From positions 225,388 to 289,387 of the forward strand of contig NZ_JACYXI010000004.1 of NCBI RefSeq assembly GCF_014842915.1: a DNA stretch of 64,000 nucleotides. The letters run 5' to 3'. Shown piece after piece: positions 1-10,746 of this stretch. Position numbers and translations under genes: made by a program. Every line of letters starts with the position of its first letter. Positions within the stretch are counted from its first letter, which is position 1. The stretch comes from Roseibium litorale. Lineage in GTDB: Bacteria; Pseudomonadota; Alphaproteobacteria; Rhizobiales; Stappiaceae. The notes below the pieces were generated by a model that worked only from the letters and a program-made list of their open reading frames with translations, had not been told where the DNA came from and did no database searches.

Positions 1-1
1 G

Positions 2-739
2 ATCGAAGGCGGCGCACGTGCCGGCCTGATCGCGCCGGATGAAACCACCTTCGAATACATCAAGGGCCGTCCGAAGGCGCCGAAGGGCGAAGCCTGGGAC
101 ATGGCTGTAGAATACTGGAAGAGCCTGAAGACCGACGAAGGCGCGCATTTCGACAAGGTGGTGACGCTGGATGCGGCTAACCTGCCGCCAATCGTTACCT
201 GGGGCTCCTCCCCGGAAGACGTCGTCTCCGTGACCGGGGTCGTGCCGAATCCGGACGATATCCAGGAAGAAAACACCCGCAAGTCCAAGTGGCGTGCGCT
301 GGAGTACATGGGCCTGGAACCCGGTACCAAGATGACCGACGTGAAGGTCGACCGCGTCTTCATCGGCTCCTGCACCAACGGCCGTATTGAAGATCTGCGC
401 GCAGCCGCTGCCATGGTCGGCGGCCGCAAGGTGGCCTCGACCGTCAGCGCGATGGTTGTTCCGGGCTCCGGTCTCGTCAAGGAACAGGCGGAAGCCGAAG
501 GCCTCGATAAGATCTTCAAGGAGGCCGGTTTCGAGTGGCGTGAGCCGGGTTGCTCCATGTGCCTGGCCATGAACCCGGACAAGCTGAAACCGGGTGAGCG
601 CTGCGCGTCCACCTCCAACCGAAACTTCGAAGGCCGTCAGGGCTTCAAGGGCCGCACGCACCTAGTCTCTCCGGCTATGGCGGCTGCCGCTGCGATTGCC
701 GGTCACTTCGTCGACATCCGCGACTGGCCCAAGGCCTGA
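2..739 (+). CDS. leuC: 3-isopropylmalate dehydratase large subunit, 3' part
   Basis: LeuC with LeuD isomerises 2-isopropylmalate to 3-isopropylmalate in cytosolic leucine synthesis, using a [4Fe-4S] cluster. The reading frame is open from the left edge, beginning [20 protein letters not shown], a highly conserved internal LeuC segment, so the 5' half lies outside the window. The cluster-binding region is visible as [16 protein letters not shown] and, further on, [13 protein letters not shown], followed by the [10 protein letters not shown] signature. About 245 codons are present, roughly the C-terminal half of a typical 465-470 aa protein. The methionine at base 101 is internal and is not a start. 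leuD is not downstream; a terminator follows directly. Confidence 0.97.
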   Translation: MEGGARAGLIAPDETTFEYIKGRPKAPKGEAWDMAVEYWKSLKTDEGAHFDKVVTLDAANLPPIVTWGSSPEDVVSVTGVVPNPDDIQEENTRKSKWRALEYMGLEPGTKMTDVKVDRVFIGSCTNGRIEDLRAAAAMVGGRKVASTVSAMVVPGSGLVKEQAEAEGLDKIFKEAGFEWREPGCSMCLAMNPDKLKPGERCASTSNRNFEGRQGFKGRTHLVSPAMAAAAAIAGHFVDIRDWPKA

Positions 740-763
740 TTCGGCCGGAATATGGAACTTGAG

Positions 764-791
764 ACGGGCGTCCTTGCGGCGCCCGTTTTTA
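764..791 (+). terminator. Rho-independent terminator of leuC
   Basis: ACGGGCG, a 9-nt loop and CGCCCGT form a 7-bp stem, followed by TTTT. It starts 25 bases after the leuC stop codon. Confidence 0.85.
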
Positions 792-1028
792 TTTCCAGGG
801 CAGCAAACAACGCCAAACGCGGGCCACGTATGAAAACGTCAGTTCCATCAGACTGTTAAGTGCATTCTGGAGCTGTCATTTCTGGCTCTGTCTCAGGCAG
901 GCTCTGCGTATTTATCAGGCTTCACAAGACTGTCATTGCAGCACTACAATACTCCCGTCTCATGAAGACTGTTCCTTCCTGCGGAACATCCGTCCGGAAG
1001 GCCCATCTAAAGGCATGAGGAGCGGACA

Positions 1029-1586
1029 GTGACGATTGCAGTTGCGTCTGGCGCACATCCGGCGTTGGTGCTTAATGCGGACTACAGGCCCTTAAGCTAC
1101 TACCCGTTGTCGCTTTGGTCGTGGCAGGACACGGCAAAGGCTGTGTTCCTCGACAGGGTCAACATTGTCTCGGAGTACGAGACGGTGGCACGAAGTCCGA
1201 GCTTTGAATTCCGCCTCCCGAGTGTTGTCTCTCTCAAGACCTTCGTTAAACCCAGCCGTTATCCTGCCTTTACCCGTTTCAATGTCTTTCTGCGCGACAG
1301 GTTCCAATGCCAATATTGTGGTTCGCGCGATGAACTGACCTTCGATCATCTGATCCCACGCTCCAAGGGCGGCCAGACAACCTGGGAAAATGTGATCACC
1401 GCTTGCTCTCCCTGCAACTTGAAGAAAGCCAACAAATCCTGCGAGCAGCTGAACATGTGGCCCATGCACATGCCGTTCCAGCCCTCCATTCAGGATCTGC
1501 ACAATCACGGCCGGGGCTTTCCGCCAAACTATCTGCACGAGAGCTGGCTTGATTTCCTGTACTGGGACACCGAACTCGAACCGTAA
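1029..1586 (+). CDS. HNH endonuclease family protein
   Basis: 185-aa soluble protein with a complete HNH module in its middle: zinc-knuckle CQYC (after RDRFQ), the DHLIPRSKGG core that supplies the metal-binding histidine, WENVITACSPCN with the second CxxC pair and the conserved asparagine. This small single-domain type is widespread in alphaproteobacteria as a stand-alone chromosomal gene. The cellular role (repair, phage defence or other nicking activity) is not known from sequence. The start is a GTG; an ATG 14 bases upstream runs into a stop after five codons. A GAGG sequence lies about 10 bases upstream of the GTG. It has 289 bases of non-coding DNA before it and stands alone. Confidence 0.88.
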   Translation: MTIAVASGAHPALVLNADYRPLSYYPLSLWSWQDTAKAVFLDRVNIVSEYETVARSPSFEFRLPSVVSLKTFVKPSRYPAFTRFNVFLRDRFQCQYCGSRDELTFDHLIPRSKGGQTTWENVITACSPCNLKKANKSCEQLNMWPMHMPFQPSIQDLHNHGRGFPPNYLHESWLDFLYWDTELEP

Positions 1587-1690
1587 GCTGATGTGCCTGC
1601 CGAACCACGCACCGGTTTTATTCGTGATGATTCAGGAAAATGCAATTCATTCCGGTGTAGTGGTCTTCTGAAGCCTTCAGGAGACGGACA

Positions 1691-3061
1691 ATGCGATCAG
1701 GTGCAGCTCGGAAACTCTGGAAAGCCTGCTGGCAACTACCGGCGAATGATCGCGGTTCCATCCTTCCAATTTTCGCACTCCTCTCTTTCCTGGTTATTGT
1801 GATCGCAGGGGCGGGGGTTGATTTTGCCAGAGCGATTAGCGAGCGCGAAGCCATTGCGACGGCTTTGGACGGTGCTGCGCTGACGGTTGCGACGCAATTG
1901 TCGTCTTCTGTCATGTCCAACGAACAGATTGATAAGGCATTGAAGGATGCATTCCGCGCGAATGCCTCGCATGTAACCGATGTGACCAAGGCTCTCTCAG
2001 ATCTGACCTTTGTCGTGGATTCGGAAGCCGGGACTGTCACGGTGCAGACCAAAGCCACGGTACCGACCATGTTCATAGGCCTCGGAGGAATTGGGCCTAA
2101 AGAGCTTTCTGTAAACACCCTGACGCAGGTCAGTTACTCGAAGTTTGATGTGGAACTTGCCCTTGTTCTCGACGTCACTGGCTCCATGGCTGGCGACATG
2201 GAGGCGCTCAAGGATGCTTCCCTCGAAATCATCAACACTTTGCTTCCCGACACGGGATTGTCGTCCGATAGCAAGGTCCGGATTTCGATTATTCCCTATA
2301 GCCAGGGCGTCAATTTGGGCGAGTTTGCCCAAAAGGTGACGAACGGCGACAAGGGGACGCGGAATTGTGTGACGGAACGGCTCGGTGCAGCGAAATATAC
2401 CGACCAACCTTATAATTATACGCCGCCGGCCAGTGAAAACCTGCCCACCAAGTATTTTGGCGGCGGTGATTTGAACAGCTGCGCTCCATCGCCGCAGATG
2501 GAGCCCCTGACATCGAAAAAAAACAAACTCACTTCGGCAATCGGAAAACTGAATGCAACGGGCGCCACTGCCGGTCAAACGGGCGCTACCTGGGGTTGGT
2601 ATTCCTTGTCGCCGAACTGGAGCAATGTCTGGCCGAAGGACTCTGAGCCGGCTCAATACAGTGATAAGAAGACGCTGAAGTTTGCGGTCATCATGACTGA
2701 CGGTGATAATAATCGTTACTATGACTATGACGCCATGATTACATACTCCGGCCGATATTGGTGGGGCGGCTATTATAGTTATCAGAAAAAATGCCCAGGT
2801 TGGTGCGAAGTTGTCGAAGGGGAATATTACGACAATGTCTCTTCAACCACCCAGCGTAAAATCTGCAAGGCGATGGATGAGGCCGGTATAACCGTTTATG
2901 GGGTGTATTTTGGCGATAAAGGAGATTCAACTGGCGCCAAAAACATGTCCGCCTGCGCGTCTGACCCGGATTCTTACTATATGGCCTCATCTTCGGCTGA
3001 CTTGATCAATGCCTTTGGCAACATTGCCAGGAAGATTCAGGCTATCTACTTGGCGAAGTAG
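1691..3061 (+). CDS. TadE/TadG-like protein with VWA domain
   Basis: 456 aa. An N-terminal prepilin-like membrane helix lies at about residues 23-47 (ILPIFALLSFLVIVIAGAGV), directly after a short basic cytosolic tail, as in TadE/TadG/Flp pseudopilin-like proteins. From about residue 153 a von Willebrand A domain begins, with a MIDAS-like DVTGSM at D161 and a later MTDGDNN strand. The middle is rich in Tyr/Trp/Gly (WWGGYYSY), and four to six cysteines in the C-terminal half suggest extracytoplasmic disulfides. Family knowledge links TadG to Tad pilus assembly or anchoring at the envelope. No other tad genes are in the window, so it may act independently. AGGAG lies 7 bases before the ATG. Confidence 0.85.
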   Translation: MRSGAARKLWKACWQLPANDRGSILPIFALLSFLVIVIAGAGVDFARAISEREAIATALDGAALTVATQLSSSVMSNEQIDKALKDAFRANASHVTDVTKALSDLTFVVDSEAGTVTVQTKATVPTMFIGLGGIGPKELSVNTLTQVSYSKFDVELALVLDVTGSMAGDMEALKDASLEIINTLLPDTGLSSDSKVRISIIPYSQGVNLGEFAQKVTNGDKGTRNCVTERLGAAKYTDQPYNYTPPASENLPTKYFGGGDLNSCAPSPQMEPLTSKKNKLTSAIGKLNATGATAGQTGATWGWYSLSPNWSNVWPKDSEPAQYSDKKTLKFAVIMTDGDNNRYYDYDAMITYSGRYWWGGYYSYQKKCPGWCEVVEGEYYDNVSSTTQRKICKAMDEAGITVYGVYFGDKGDSTGAKNMSACASDPDSYYMASSSADLINAFGNIARKIQAIYLAK

Positions 3062-3081
3062 TTCGTCAGCGCCCGATAGCA

Positions 3082-3107
3082 AAAAGGCCCGTCATATGCG
3101 GGCCTTT
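3082..3107. terminator. Bidirectional terminator between TadG-like gene and acs
   Basis: AAAAGGCCCG, a short loop and CGGGCCTTTT give a 10-bp stem with A-run on one side and T-run on the other, lying between two convergent genes and able to serve both strands. Confidence 0.85.
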
Positions 3108-3141
3108 TCCGTTTCGCGACTGCTTCTGCCTGTCTTCCGCC

Positions 3142-5079
3142 TCAGTGGCGGTTCTGGCGGTTGTCGATCAGATCATCCACGACCGCGGGATCGGCCAGGG
3201 TAGAGGTGTCGCCCAGGTTGTCGAAGCTGTCTTCGGCGATCTTGCGCAGAATGCGGCGCATGATCTTGCCGGAGCGGGTCTTCGGCAGGCCGGGCGAGAA
3301 CTGGATCAGATCCGGAGAAGCAATCGGGCCGATTTCCGAACGGACGTGGTTCACCAGCTCCTTCTTCAGAGCATCCGTTGGCTCCTCGCCTTCCATCAGC
3401 GTGACATAGGCGTAGATGCCCTGCCCCTTGATGTCGTGCGGATAGCCCACGACGGCAGCCTCGGAAACCTTCGGGTGGGAAACGAGCGCGCTTTCCACTT
3501 CGGCGGTGCCCATCCGGTGGCCGGAAACGTTGATCACGTCATCCACGCGGCCTGTGATCCAGTAGTAGCCGTCTTCATCCCGGCGGCAGCCGTCACCGGT
3601 GAAGTAGAGCCCCTTGTAGGTGGCGAAATAGGTCTGAACGAAGCGGTCGTGGTCGCCGTAGACCGTCCGCATCTGTCCGGGCCAGCTGTCGGTGATGACC
3701 AGATTGCCCTCAGTCGCCCCTTCCAGGAAATTGCCTTCCGCATCGACGATGGCGGGCTGAACGCCAAAGAAGGGCCGGGTTGCCGAGCCGGGCTTCAGGT
3801 CGGTTGCGCCCGGCAGCGGGGTGATCAGGATGCCGCCGGTCTCCGTCTGCCACCAGGTGTCGACAATCGGGCAGCGCTTTTCACCGACCACGTTGTAGTA
3901 CCAGGTCCAGGCTTCCGGGTTGATCGGCTCGCCCACGGAACCGAGAAGCTTTAGAGACTTGCGGGACGTCTTTTCCACCAGCTCGTTGCCGGCGCCCATG
4001 AGCGCGCGGATGGCGGTCGGGGCGGTGTAGAAAATGTTCACATTGTGCTTGTCGATCACCTGCCAGAAGCGGGAAGCATCCGGATAGGTCGGCACGCCTT
4101 CGAACATCAGCGTGGTGGCGCCATTGGCCAGCGGGCCGTAGACGATATAACTGTGGCCGGTGACCCAGCCCACATCCGCCGTGCACCAGTAAACATCGCC
4201 ATCGTGGTAATCGAAGACATATTGATGGGTCATCGAGGCATAGACGAGATAGCCGCCGGATGTGTGCAGAACGCCCTTGGGCTGGCCGGTGGAGCCGGAG
4301 GTGTAGAGGATGAAGAGCGGATCTTCCGCATTCATTTCCACCGGGGCGCAGTGATCTGACACCCGGTCCGCTTCCTCGTGATACCAGACGTCCCGGCCTT
4401 CGGTCATCTTGATGTCGCCACCGGTGCGCTTGACCACGATGACCGTGTCGACAGGCGCCTTTTCGGCAGCTTTGTCCACATTGGCCTTCAGCGGTACCTT
4501 GCGGCCGCCGCGCAGGCCTTCGTCTGCGGTGATCACGCATTTGCTGGCGCAGCCTTCGATGCGCTGTGCCAGACTATCGGGCGAGAAGCCACCGAAAACG
4601 ATGGAATGCACGGCGCCGATGCGGGCGCAGGCCAGCATCGCATAGGCAGCTTCCGGGATCATCGGCAGATAGATCGTGACCCGGTCGCCCTTTTTCACGC
4701 CCTTCGCATGCAGCACATTGGCGAAGACATTCACCTCGTGATGGAGCTGCTTGTAGGTGATGACCTTGCTTTCGCTGGGATCATCGCCTTCCCAGATGAT
4801 GGCGGGCTGATCACCACGGGTGGCAAGGTGCCGGTCAACGCAGTTTGCGGACACGTTAAGCGTACCGTCCTCGAACCATTTGATCGAGACGTTGTGATAG
4901 TCGTAGGAGGTGTTTTTCACCTTGCTAAATGGCTTGATCCAGTCGATGCGCTTGCCGTGCTCACCCCAGAAGGCATCCGGGTTTTCCACGGACTGCTTGT
5001 ACATCTCAAGGTACTTCGCATTGTCCACGTGGGCGCGCTCCGCGACCTCCGCCGGCACGGGGAAAATAGTCTCCGACAT
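3142..5079 (-). CDS. acs: Acetyl-CoA synthetase (AMP-forming)
   Basis: Converts acetate, ATP and CoA to acetyl-CoA in the cytosol. The 645-aa product has the ANL-family motifs in order: [11 protein letters not shown] (phosphate loop), [28 protein letters not shown] hinge region, and near the C-terminus SGKIMRR, whose lysine is the site acetylated by Pat-type enzymes in other bacteria. Length and N-terminus (SETIFPVP) match alphaproteobacterial Acs. I place the start at the ATG at base 5079 because GGGAGG lies 7 bases upstream; the frame stays open 12 codons further but without a ribosome site. It is monocistronic, convergent with the TadG-like gene. Confidence 0.97.
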   Translation of the reverse strand: MSETIFPVPAEVAERAHVDNAKYLEMYKQSVENPDAFWGEHGKRIDWIKPFSKVKNTSYDYHNVSIKWFEDGTLNVSANCVDRHLATRGDQPAIIWEGDDPSESKVITYKQLHHEVNVFANVLHAKGVKKGDRVTIYLPMIPEAAYAMLACARIGAVHSIVFGGFSPDSLAQRIEGCASKCVITADEGLRGGRKVPLKANVDKAAEKAPVDTVIVVKRTGGDIKMTEGRDVWYHEEADRVSDHCAPVEMNAEDPLFILYTSGSTGQPKGVLHTSGGYLVYASMTHQYVFDYHDGDVYWCTADVGWVTGHSYIVYGPLANGATTLMFEGVPTYPDASRFWQVIDKHNVNIFYTAPTAIRALMGAGNELVEKTSRKSLKLLGSVGEPINPEAWTWYYNVVGEKRCPIVDTWWQTETGGILITPLPGATDLKPGSATRPFFGVQPAIVDAEGNFLEGATEGNLVITDSWPGQMRTVYGDHDRFVQTYFATYKGLYFTGDGCRRDEDGYYWITGRVDDVINVSGHRMGTAEVESALVSHPKVSEAAVVGYPHDIKGQGIYAYVTLMEGEEPTDALKKELVNHVRSEIGPIASPDLIQFSPGLPKTRSGKIMRRILRKIAEDSFDNLGDTSTLADPAVVDDLIDNRQNRH

Positions 5080-5226
5080 ATGATAACCTCCCAGGGACCC
5101 AAATTGAGCAGCCACCGCTGATAAGAATGCGGCTTATGGTTGGCGCATTATGCGCATGCGCCCATGCAGCGTCCATACGGGCTTACTGGTACTTTCGTAG
5201 TCTGTGACGTTTCTGAGACATTCCGG

Positions 5227-5263
5227 CGTGAAAAAGGGAGCCAGCACGGCTCCCTTTTTCACG
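5227..5263 (-). terminator. Strong terminator of the urease operon
   Basis: A perfect 16-bp stem (CGTGAAAAAGGGAGCC against its complement) with a 5-nt AGCAC loop. The A/T-rich outer arm makes it work on either strand, but it lies 79 bases past the ureG stop and upstream of acs, so it most likely ends the urease transcript. Confidence 0.88.
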
Positions 5264-5341
5264 ATGCCTCGTCACGTCAGGCTCAAAAACTTGGACGAGG
5301 TTCACAGCAAAATCTCTCACCGCTACTCTTGAGGAGAGGGT

Positions 5342-5970
<629 letters not shown>

Positions 5971-5974
<4 letters not shown>

Positions 5975-6690
5975 GAGCGGAATAACCTCGAATATTTCGT
6001 TTCGTGTTCCATGGAGGCGATGTCCGCCAGAAAGGTGCTTGTGCCTAGGTCATCCAGTCCGCAGGCCTGAGCCTCTCCGGCAACCGCCGCAATCACCGGC
6101 TCCATCCGGGCCAGAACCCGCTGGCCGTCGCTCTGGCCGATCGGGACGGCGCGCACAGCGACCGAGATCAGGTTGGAGGTGAACGCCTGGAGATAGGCCG
6201 TCAGGACAGCCTCAACAGGAAGCGACCAGGCGGCTGCAGCAAGTCCGGCCGCCACCGGATAGGGCCAGGTGTCCCGCCCGGTCTCTGGATCAGAGAGCTT
6301 TTCAAGCAATCGGCAGGCGGGCGTATCTGCTTCCGGCATCCAGGCCTGACGGATAGCGCGGACAAAGGCCGTCCCCTGAGCACTGCTTTCCAGATAGCGC
6401 TCCTTGGAAGGCTGAAGTGTCAGTCCCAGGTCAATGATCTCACAGACGGCTTCTTCTTTCCCCTCGCGAGCGGCAAGCAGTGTCTGGCGCAGGAGAATGG
6501 CGTCGCTGCGCCCTGCTCCGTGACGCAGAATGTCCTCAAGCCAATCCGCAAGGGTCCCGGCATCTGTCACCACTTCGTCCTCGATCACCTGTTCCAGCCC
6601 GTGGCTGTAGGTGAAGGCCCCGACCGGGAAGGCCGGAGACAGGAAGGTGAGCAGTCGGAACAGCGCGGACGGAACGAGAGCCTCGCTCAT
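5971..6690 (-). CDS. ureF: Urease accessory protein UreF
   Basis: All-helical cytosolic protein (239 aa from the chosen start) that with UreD forms the scaffold for the UreG GTPase on apo-urease. The family hallmark near the N-terminus, [22 protein letters not shown], is intact, as is the C-terminal region with [21 protein letters not shown] use the ATG at base 6690; the frame stays open to 6843 but that extension reads through the inverted repeat upstream and has no family similarity. A long 258-base gap separates it from ureE, unlike the 4-base overlaps elsewhere in the operon. Confidence 0.96.
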
Positions 6691-6755
6691 GCGGACACCC
6701 GTCCGTTGGCATGGGAGCATCGCCCAAGTCCGGGAAACGCGGCTTCGGAGTTTGG

Positions 6756-6886
6756 GGCCCATCCTTCGAGACGCGACCTCCCGCCGCTCCTCAGGATGAG
6801 GGCACGGGTGAGGATAGCTTTCAAGAGAAGCTTCAAATTCCACCTCATCCTGAGGAGGCGCAAAAGCGCCGTCTCGAAGGATGGGC
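6756..6886. repeat. Long inverted repeat (rhizobial palindromic-element type) inside urease operon
   Basis: A left arm at 6756-6802 (reading GGCCCATCCTTCGAGACG ... CCTCAGGATGAGG) is matched on the opposite strand by a right arm at 6843-6886 (CCTCATCCTGAGGAG ... CGTCTCGAAGGATGGGCC); the spacer is about 40 bases. The right arm contains its own GGCGC-AAAA-GCGCC hairpin. The outer words CATCCTTCGAGACG and CCTCAGGATGAGG are typical of dispersed intergenic palindromes common in Rhizobiales genomes. In RNA it would fold into a very large hairpin between ureE and ureF. Confidence 0.85.
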
Positions 6887-6948
6887 CAAGAACTCCACGT
6901 CTATCCGGGACATGACCCTGATCAGAGGCGAAGCAGACCTTACTGCTG

Positions 6949-7467
6949 TCAGTCATGGGAGTGCCCATGCTCATGGGAATGGTCATGCGCATGACTGTGT
7001 CCATGATGGGGACCGTGATCATGGCCCTGCGTCTGGCCGTGGCCATAGGCGCCGCCTTCCGGATCGAAGGGCGCGGAAACGGCGGTCAGCTTGCCGCCGA
7101 GGCGGGTTACCATGTCCTCGATCACGTGATCCCGGCGGATGCGCAGGACGCTGCCCAGGAGCTGGGACGGCAGGTGCCGGTTGCCCAGGTGCCAGGAAAT
7201 CTTGACCAGATGGGCCATATCGTCAGCCGCGATTTCCACGAGGTCTTCATCAGCACCGATAACCTCTACAATCCGGCCGTCTTCCAGCTGCAGGCCGTCG
7301 CCGTGATGCAAATGCACGGCGCTTGGTGCATCCAGCAGGAAACTCAGGCCATTTGCGGCGGTCATGACCGCCCGCCGCCGGTGCCGGTCTTCCCGGTCGA
7401 GGGTGATTGTGTCTGCGGGAACCTCAGACCAGGTTCCCGCGGAAAGGATGGTGCTGACGCGGATCAT
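6949..7467 (-). CDS. ureE: Urease nickel metallochaperone UreE
   Basis: UreE (172 aa) delivers Ni2+ to the UreDFG complex. The N-terminal peptide-binding domain and the metal-binding C-terminal domain ([11 protein letters not shown] with the conserved histidine, then [12 protein letters not shown]) are intact. The last ~35 residues are a His/Asp/Gly tail ([18 protein letters not shown]), typical of UreE proteins able to store several metal ions. The stop codon lies well before ureF (258 bases), while the start overlaps the upstream GST gene's stop by four bases. Confidence 0.97.
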   Translation of the reverse strand: MIRVSTILSAGTWSEVPADTITLDREDRHRRRAVMTAANGLSFLLDAPSAVHLHHGDGLQLEDGRIVEVIGADEDLVEIAADDMAHLVKISWHLGNRHLPSQLLGSVLRIRRDHVIEDMVTRLGGKLTAVSAPFDPEGGAYGHGQTQGHDHGPHHGHSHAHDHSHEHGHSHD

Positions 7468-8069
7468 GATATTTCTTTGAGTTTGTCCATGGCCGCCTGG
7501 AAGCCGGACCGGCCGCGCAGACGGGCCAGGTACTCGGCCAGGGGGCCGCTGGTGGGAATGTCGAACTTGGCCACCTGGGCCCAGCCAAAGCTGTGTCCGA
7601 TGAAGATATCGGCGATGGTGAACATCTGCCCCATCACATAGGGGCCGCCGCCAAGCCGGGCCTCCAGGGTCGTCAGTGCCTTGGCAAATTCGATCCTGCA
7701 GACTTCCTTGACCGTCGGTACACGCACGTCTTCCGGGTGAATGAAGGTGTTCTTGGCGGCGGTCCAGAGCGCGCCTTCCATCTCGTCCACGCAGAACTGG
7801 GTGAAGCTGTCCTGCCGGGCGCGGTTGATCGTGCCTGCGGTGAAGGTCAGCTTGCCGTGCTTGTCGGCCAGATAGGTGCAGATGGCAACAGAGTCATACA
7901 GCACTTCGCCATCGTCGATCAGCGCCGGGATTTTGCCGGTGGGGTTGACCTCACGGATGGCGTCCGAGCCCGGACGGGCCGGGTCAAGCGTGTAGGAGGC
8001 ACCAAGTTCTTCCAGGGTCCACATCACACGCAGGGTGCGCGATTGCGGGTGTCCGATGACTTTGTACAT
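7464..8069 (-). CDS. Glutathione S-transferase family protein
   Basis: 201 aa. The N-terminal thioredoxin-like GST domain (residues ~1-80) carries [16 protein letters not shown], the cis-proline segment [11 protein letters not shown], and DSVAICTYL, which in GSTs binds the glutathione gamma-glutamyl group. An all-helical C-terminal domain with [14 protein letters not shown] follows. The substrate is unknown. It is embedded in the urease operon between ureC and ureE and overlaps ureE by four bases, so it is co-translated with it; a detox or glutathione-nickel handling role is possible but speculative. GGGAGA precedes the ATG. Confidence 0.92.
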   Translation of the reverse strand: MYKVIGHPQSRTLRVMWTLEELGASYTLDPARPGSDAIREVNPTGKIPALIDDGEVLYDSVAICTYLADKHGKLTFTAGTINRARQDSFTQFCVDEMEGALWTAAKNTFIHPEDVRVPTVKEVCRIEFAKALTTLEARLGGGPYVMGQMFTIADIFIGHSFGWAQVAKFDIPTSGPLAEYLARLRGRSGFQAAMDKLKEIS

Positions 8070-8206
8070 GTTCTCTCCCTATGTCTCGCGTGCCCTTCAG
8101 GCGGCAGGCGTTCCAGATAATCTAGAGCATCCTGCGTTCCGGGGAACGTGCAAAGATGCTCAGGCAATCTGAAACCGTTTGCCGTCTCCTGTTGCTGTCC
8201 AGAGGC

Positions 8207-9919
8207 CTAGAACAGGAAATAGCGCTGGGCCATGGGCAGTTCCGCTGCCGGTTCGCAGGTCAGCAGCTCGCCATTTGCCCGCACTTCATAGGTTTCCGGA
8301 TGCACCTCGATGTGGGGCATGGCGTTGTTGTGCACCATGGACTTCTTCGAAATGCCGCCGCGCACGTTCTTGACCGGCAGGATCAGGCTCTCGAGACCGG
8401 CGGACTGCTTGACGCCGTGGTCATAGGCCGCCTTGGAGACGAAAGTCACCCGGCTGTGGGTCATGGACTTGCCGAAGGCGCCGAACATCGGGCGGTAATG
8501 CACCGGCTGGGGTGTCGGGATGGAGGCATTCGGGTCGCCCATGGGCGCTGCCGCGATGGTGCCGAGTTTCAGAACCATGTCCGGCTTCACGCCAAAGAAC
8601 TTCGGATCCCAGAGCACCAGATCCGCCAGCTTGCCGACTTCGACGGAGCCGATGTGCTCGTCCAGGCCATGGGCAATCGCCGGATTGATGGTGACCTTGG
8701 AAATGTAGCGGCGGACGCGGAAATTGTCGTTCTCGCCCGCTTCCTCGGACAGGCGACCGCGCTGGACCTTCATCTTGTGCGCAGTCTGCATGGTGCGGAT
8801 GATCACCTCGCCGACACGGCCCATGGCCTGGCTGTCGGAGGCGATGATCGAGAAGGCGCCCATGTCGTGGAGAATATCTTCCGCCGCGATGGTTTCCTTG
8901 CGGATGCGGCTTTCGGCAAAGGCGACGTCTTCCGGGATCGAGGCATCCAGATGGTGGCAGACCATGAGCATGTCGAGATGCTCTTCCAGCGTGTTTACCG
9001 TGTAGGGCCGGGTCGGGTTGGTGGAGGACGGAATGACGTTCAATTCGCCGCAGACCTTGATGATGTCCGGCGCGTGGCCGCCGCCTGCCCCTTCCGTGTG
9101 GAAGGCATGGATGGTGCGGTTCTTGAAGGCTGCCGTGGTGTTTTCCACGAAACCGCTTTCGTTCAGCGTGTCCGTGTGGATCATCACCTGGATGTCGTAT
9201 TCATCGGCAACCGATAGGCAGGTGTCGATGGCGGCCGGCGTGGTGCCCCAGTCCTCATGCAGCTTCAGGGCGCAGGCACCCGCCAGGATCTGTTCTTCGA
9301 GAGCGGCAGGAAGCGACGCGTTGCCCTTGCCGGCAAAGGCAAGGTTCATCGGGAAGCTGTCGGCGGCCTGCAGCATGCGGGTGATGTGCCAGGAGCCGGG
9401 CGTGCAGGTCGTGGCATTGGTGCCAGTTGCAGGGCCAGTGCCGCCGCCAAGCATGGTGGTGACACCGGACATCAGCGCATCGTCGATCTGCTGCGGGCAG
9501 ATGAAATGGATGTGCACATCCAGCGCCCCGGCGGTGAGGATCTTGCCCTCGCCCGCGATGGCTTCGGTTCCGGGGCCGACGATGATGTCGACGCCGGGCT
9601 GAACGTCTGGATTGCCCGCTTTGCCGATGCCAACGATGCGGCCGTCTTTAAGGCCGACGTCCGCCTTGACGATGCCCCAGTGGTCGACAATCAGGACGTT
9701 GGTGATGACCGTGTCGACCGCGCCAGCGGAGCGGGGGTGCTGGCCCTGCCCCATGCCGTCGCGGATCACTTTGCCGCCACCGAATTTGACCTCTTCCCCA
9801 TAGATGGTGAAGTCCTTCTCCACCTCAATGATCAGATCTGTATCGGCCAGGCGGATCCTGTCACCGGTGGTCGGGCCGAACATGTCAGCATAGGCGGCAC
9901 GGGACATCTTATAGGGCAT
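8207..9919 (-). CDS. ureC: Urease catalytic subunit alpha
   Basis: Catalytic subunit of nickel urease (urea to ammonia and carbamate), 570 aa as usual for the family. Active-site pieces visible: [17 protein letters not shown] (two Ni-binding His), [17 protein letters not shown] with the lysine that is carbamylated to bridge the nickels, [26 protein letters not shown], and MVCHHLD on the mobile flap. I choose the ATG at 9919 ([20 protein letters not shown]) because GAGGA lies about five bases upstream; the longer frame would need a TTG. A 137-base gap with a hairpin (8135-8147) separates it from the GST gene. Confidence 0.98.
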   Translation of the reverse strand: MPYKMSRAAYADMFGPTTGDRIRLADTDLIIEVEKDFTIYGEEVKFGGGKVIRDGMGQGQHPRSAGAVDTVITNVLIVDHWGIVKADVGLKDGRIVGIGKAGNPDVQPGVDIIVGPGTEAIAGEGKILTAGALDVHIHFICPQQIDDALMSGVTTMLGGGTGPATGTNATTCTPGSWHITRMLQAADSFPMNLAFAGKGNASLPAALEEQILAGACALKLHEDWGTTPAAIDTCLSVADEYDIQVMIHTDTLNESGFVENTTAAFKNRTIHAFHTEGAGGGHAPDIIKVCGELNVIPSSTNPTRPYTVNTLEEHLDMLMVCHHLDASIPEDVAFAESRIRKETIAAEDILHDMGAFSIIASDSQAMGRVGEVIIRTMQTAHKMKVQRGRLSEEAGENDNFRVRRYISKVTINPAIAHGLDEHIGSVEVGKLADLVLWDPKFFGVKPDMVLKLGTIAAAPMGDPNASIPTPQPVHYRPMFGAFGKSMTHSRVTFVSKAAYDHGVKQSAGLESLILPVKNVRGGISKKSMVHNNAMPHIEVHPETYEVRANGELLTCEPAAELPMAQRYFLF

Positions 9920-9970
9920 GACGGTCCTCAATCGTTCTTCAAATTCAGTCGGGCAATCCGGGCTCGGCGG

Positions 9971-10396
9971 TCAGTTGCCAAGGCCTCCGGCAAGCTCCTT
10001 CAGCTCGCCGGTCCGGATCCGGGTCATCTTCGCGTAACAGCTGTAGATCAGCTGGGGCTCCATGGAGCCGCCACGGGCCTGGAAGCCGTAAGCCTCGCAG
10101 GCCTTGTCCCGGTAGGGGATCCAGGCACGCTGGGCTTCCTTCAGGGCATTGGCCGCACCGACAAGCTCCTTGGCATATTCCGCAAGTCCCTCGTCATAGC
10201 TTTTCATCTGGGCCATGGCGGCCTTGTAGGCCTTGTTCAGCTCCGCATCGGCGGCGTTCCAGTCCTGCTCGGCGCAGTAGGTGAACTCCATCTGCGTCTG
10301 CGGGTCCTGGCAGTTCACATTGGGCAAATCCTGAGCCAGCGCTGGGGCGGAGAGAGCCAGGAATGTGGCAGCAGCCAGCGAAAGTTTGTATTTCAA
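9971..10396 (-). CDS. DUF1311 / LprI-like lysozyme-inhibitor-family protein
   Basis: Secreted small protein: signal peptide MKYKLSLAAATFLALSAPALA, then a mature domain with the DUF1311 pattern NCQDPQTQMEFTYCAEQDW...AWIPYRDKACE...YSCYAKMTRIRTGEL, including four conserved cysteines. LprI of Mycobacterium in this family inhibits lysozyme; function here is unknown. The best start is a TTG at 10396, preceded 6 bases upstream by GGGAGGAG; an ATG at 10426 in frame has no ribosome site and would place charged residues ahead of the signal peptide. It is inserted between ureB and ureC, an arrangement also seen in rhizobial urease operons. Confidence 0.85.
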   Translation of the reverse strand: MKYKLSLAAATFLALSAPALAQDLPNVNCQDPQTQMEFTYCAEQDWNAADAELNKAYKAAMAQMKSYDEGLAEYAKELVGAANALKEAQRAWIPYRDKACEAYGFQARGGSMEPQLIYSCYAKMTRIRTGELKELAGGLGN

Positions 10397-10440
10397 AATG
10401 GATCTCCTCCCAAATGCCTGGGCCAATTATCTGGGCAGGT

Positions 10441-10746
10441 TCATAGCCTGCCCATGACTTTCTGATTGAAACCGAAGACCGTCCGGTCGCCGCGATAGGG
10501 CACCAGACTGACCGAGCGGGTCTGACCTGGTTCAAAGCGCACGGCGGTTCCGGCTGGAATGTCCAGGCGCATGCCGCGGGCAGCCTCCCGGTCAAAGGAC
10601 AGGCCGCCGTTGGTTTCTGCAAAATGATAGTGGCTGCCAACCTGGATCGGCCGGTCACCAGTGTTCGAAACATCAAGCGTAATGGCCTCAAGTCCGGCGT
10701 TCAGCTCGATTTCCCCGTCCGCGGGAAAGACCTCGCCCGGGATCAC
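10441..10746 (-). CDS. ureB: Urease beta subunit
   Basis: 101-aa structural subunit of the three-subunit urease. Begins [18 protein letters not shown] and contains the family hallmark [21 protein letters not shown] and [17 protein letters not shown]. Its ATG overlaps the end of the small upstream gene by four bases. Confidence 0.98.
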   Translation of the reverse strand: MIPGEVFPADGEIELNAGLEAITLDVSNTGDRPIQVGSHYHFAETNGGLSFDREAARGMRLDIPAGTAVRFEPGQTRSVSLVPYRGDRTVFGFNQKVMGRL

